Below, in pieces: positions 6,403 through 7,191 of a DNA stretch of 7,191 bases. The stretch's first letter is position 1. Each line of letters opens with the position of its first letter. The stretch covers positions 1 through 7,191 of the forward strand of contig JAPCJV010000089.1 in the NCBI GenBank assembly GCA_027886785.1. Direction: 5' to 3'. The translations under genes were made by a program, and so were the position numbers. Source of the stretch: Nitrososphaerota archaeon. Its GTDB lineage: Archaea > Thermoproteota > Nitrososphaeria > Nitrososphaerales > CADDZS01. The notes under the pieces are model-generated. The model did not search any database. It was given only the letters and a program-made list of their open reading frames with translations, and was not told where the DNA came from.

Positions 6403-6501
6403 TTTGCACGGATCGGCGAAGGATTCGAAAACTAAATTCATAATATTGTGGATCTTAAGCGAGTCTCATCGAATTCCGCTAGAAAAAAGGAACGTTTTTG
6501 A

Positions 6502-7017
6502 TTGACTGACAAAGACCCATTGGAACCGCCAGAAGATTCGAGAAAGCCGAAAAAACCTGCGAAGAAGGCAGAAGTAAAACCAACCGGTTCTTCGATGGAT
6601 TTTGATGCGGAATCCGAATTGCGTGGCCGAACTCTCCGTGCGTACCTTTTCATTTTGAAAAATCCGAAACCAGTGGGAGTACGGGAACTGCAGAGATCAC
6701 TTGGACTATCGAGCCCCAGCGTAGCGTACCATCATCTGGACAAGCTGATTCGTTTAGGGCTGATTGAGAAAGATCAGTACAGCGAATACACCCTTGTGAA
6801 AAATGCGAACGTGAACGTCCTCCAGGCATTTACGCAGATTGGAAGATTGCTGGTCCCGAGATTCATCTTTTACGCTGTTTTCTTTACGACTTTACTTTTG
6901 GGCTACGTAGCTGTCTTTCAAAGGAGCTCTAACTTTTTCGCCATCGCCTTCGGAGTGTTTGCCAGCGCCTTCGCGTGGTACGAAGCTTACCGGACATGGA
7001 AAAGGAGACCCTTTTGA
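6502..7017 (+). CDS. Membrane-anchored ArsR-like winged-helix regulator
   Basis: A 171-residue protein with three parts. Residues 1-38 are a charged, Pro/Lys-rich, probably disordered tail. Residues 41-100 form a winged helix-turn-helix: RTLRAYLFILKNPKPVGVRE (first helices), LQRSLGLSSPSVAYHHLDKLIRLGLIEK (turn and recognition helix around 71-84) and a wing, DQYSEYTLV. Residues 119-139 and 144-160 are two membrane helices, followed by a basic tail, RTWKRRPF. The HTH is of the archaeal ArsR/MarR-like kind. Such a protein would bind DNA while tethered to the inside of the cell membrane, as a one-component sensor of membrane or external state. No ligand site is seen. The TTG start directly follows an in-frame TGA (6499-6501), so no longer form is possible; AAGGAA about 10 nt upstream may be a weak ribosome-binding site. 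It is divergent from the small membrane protein, and its stop overlaps the next reading frame. Confidence 0.85.
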   Translation: MTDKDPLEPPEDSRKPKKPAKKAEVKPTGSSMDFDAESELRGRTLRAYLFILKNPKPVGVRELQRSLGLSSPSVAYHHLDKLIRLGLIEKDQYSEYTLVKNANVNVLQAFTQIGRLLVPRFIFYAVFFTTLLLGYVAVFQRSSNFFAIAFGVFASAFAWYEAYRTWKRRPF

Positions 7018-7094
7018 AGCGAAAAACAACTGTTCTGAGGACTAGAACTATCAACCTAGGCTTTAGGATTATTCTAGTGGAGGAGAGGAATTGA
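7014..7094 (+). CDS. Possible 26-codon micro-ORF coupling two genes
   Basis: A TTG at 7014 shares the tetranucleotide TTGA with the TGA stop of the winged-helix gene, and its own TGA (7092-7094) overlaps the TTG of the next gene in the same way. GGAG (7004-7007) lies 6 nt before its start. The 26-residue product begins MKRKTTVLRTRT and ends IILVEERN. It is basic and matches no family I know. It may be a real small protein, a coupling leader that carries ribosomes from the regulator to the next gene, or chance. One caution is that the GGAG comes from Arg-Arg codons (AGG AGA) of the regulator's own tail. The regular arrangement at both ends is the main support. Confidence 0.35.
   Translation: MKRKTTVLRTRTINLGFRIILVEERN
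7079..7085 (+). promoter_or_regulatory. Strong ribosome-binding site (GGAGGAG)
   Basis: GGAGGAG, with its GGAGG core at 7079-7083, lies 7 nt before the TTG at 7091. It is the strongest such site in the window. It makes that TTG a convincing start although only 33 complete codons of the gene are visible. Confidence 0.7.
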
Positions 7095-7191
7095 GGTTTC
7101 CGGATAGGTCGTTATTGAATGCGCTTCTCGGTATAGCGTTCGCCGTCATAGTCCTTGTGTTCCTTTCCTTACCGAGCGTAGTTGGACCCTC
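7091..7191 (+). CDS. N-terminus of a membrane-anchored or exported protein (partial)
   Basis: The gene runs off the right edge with 33 complete codons visible. The product starts MRFPDRSLLNALLGIA and continues through FAVIVLVFLSLPSVVGP. That is a short basic N-region, a hydrophobic core of about 18 residues and a Pro/Ser/Gly-containing end, so it is a signal peptide or an N-terminal membrane anchor facing outward. The TTG start is supported by GGAGGAG just upstream, and it overlaps the stop of the preceding micro-ORF by TTGA. It is probably co-transcribed with the membrane-anchored regulator and may be the target of its sensing or regulation. The function of the mature part cannot be seen. 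Confidence 0.7.
   Translation, partial: MRFPDRSLLNALLGIAFAVIVLVFLSLPSVVGP

Noticed and set aside
6359..6409. GTG start giving a 17-residue N-terminal extension of the small membrane protein
   Set aside because: The extension is basic and not membrane-like, and it contains the best TATA-like box of the region. The ATG at 6358 directly precedes a typical membrane-protein N-terminus.

Overview
The window looks archaeal and most likely comes from a member of the Nitrososphaerota (Thaumarchaeota) or a close relative. The grounds are a DUF354-family glycosyltransferase-like protein, a membrane-anchored ArsR-like winged-helix regulator, a short-type archaeal/bacterial glucan phosphorylase, GGTGAT and GGAGG ribosome-binding sites, TATA-like boxes at leaderless spacing, and heavy use of TTG start codons. 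The lineage is an inference from gene content and signals. A heme O synthase points to a heme-copper terminal oxidase and so to an organism that respires oxygen. The phosphorylase points to use of a storage glucan or maltodextrins.

Layout, left to right. Positions 1-126 hold no gene I can support, only T-rich runs and the ribosome-binding site of the first gene. ctaB (127-999, +) encodes heme O synthase. A 211-bp spacer follows, with repeated GGATTT words and overlapping inverted repeats. glgP (1211-3379, +) encodes an alpha-glucan phosphorylase with its PLP lysine in place. It meets, tail to tail with a 7-bp gap, a set of four minus-strand genes. In transcription order these are a small two-helix membrane protein (6358-6062), a DUF354 GT-B-like protein (5957-4911), a membrane-bound family 2 glycosyltransferase (4877-3663) and a 68-residue helical protein of unknown function (3593-3387). 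The two glycosyltransferase-like genes in tandem suggest a small envelope lipid or glycan modification unit. Their substrate cannot be read from the sequence.

From a 143-bp divergent promoter region, the last part runs on the plus strand. It holds a winged-helix regulator with two C-terminal membrane helices (6502-7017), a possible 26-codon micro-ORF (7014-7094), and the start of a gene for a membrane-anchored or exported protein (7091 to the window edge). The three reading frames are joined by two TTGA overlaps, where each TTG start overlaps the preceding TGA stop, and each start has a purine-rich ribosome-binding site. This suggests tight translational coupling of a membrane-bound regulator with an envelope protein.

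No RNA genes, insertion sequences, CRISPR arrays or clear signs of recent transfer are visible. The parts most worth a second look are the doubly TTGA-coupled regulator operon, the DUF354/GT2 pair with its flanking small proteins, and the unusual inverted repeats in the intergenic gaps.
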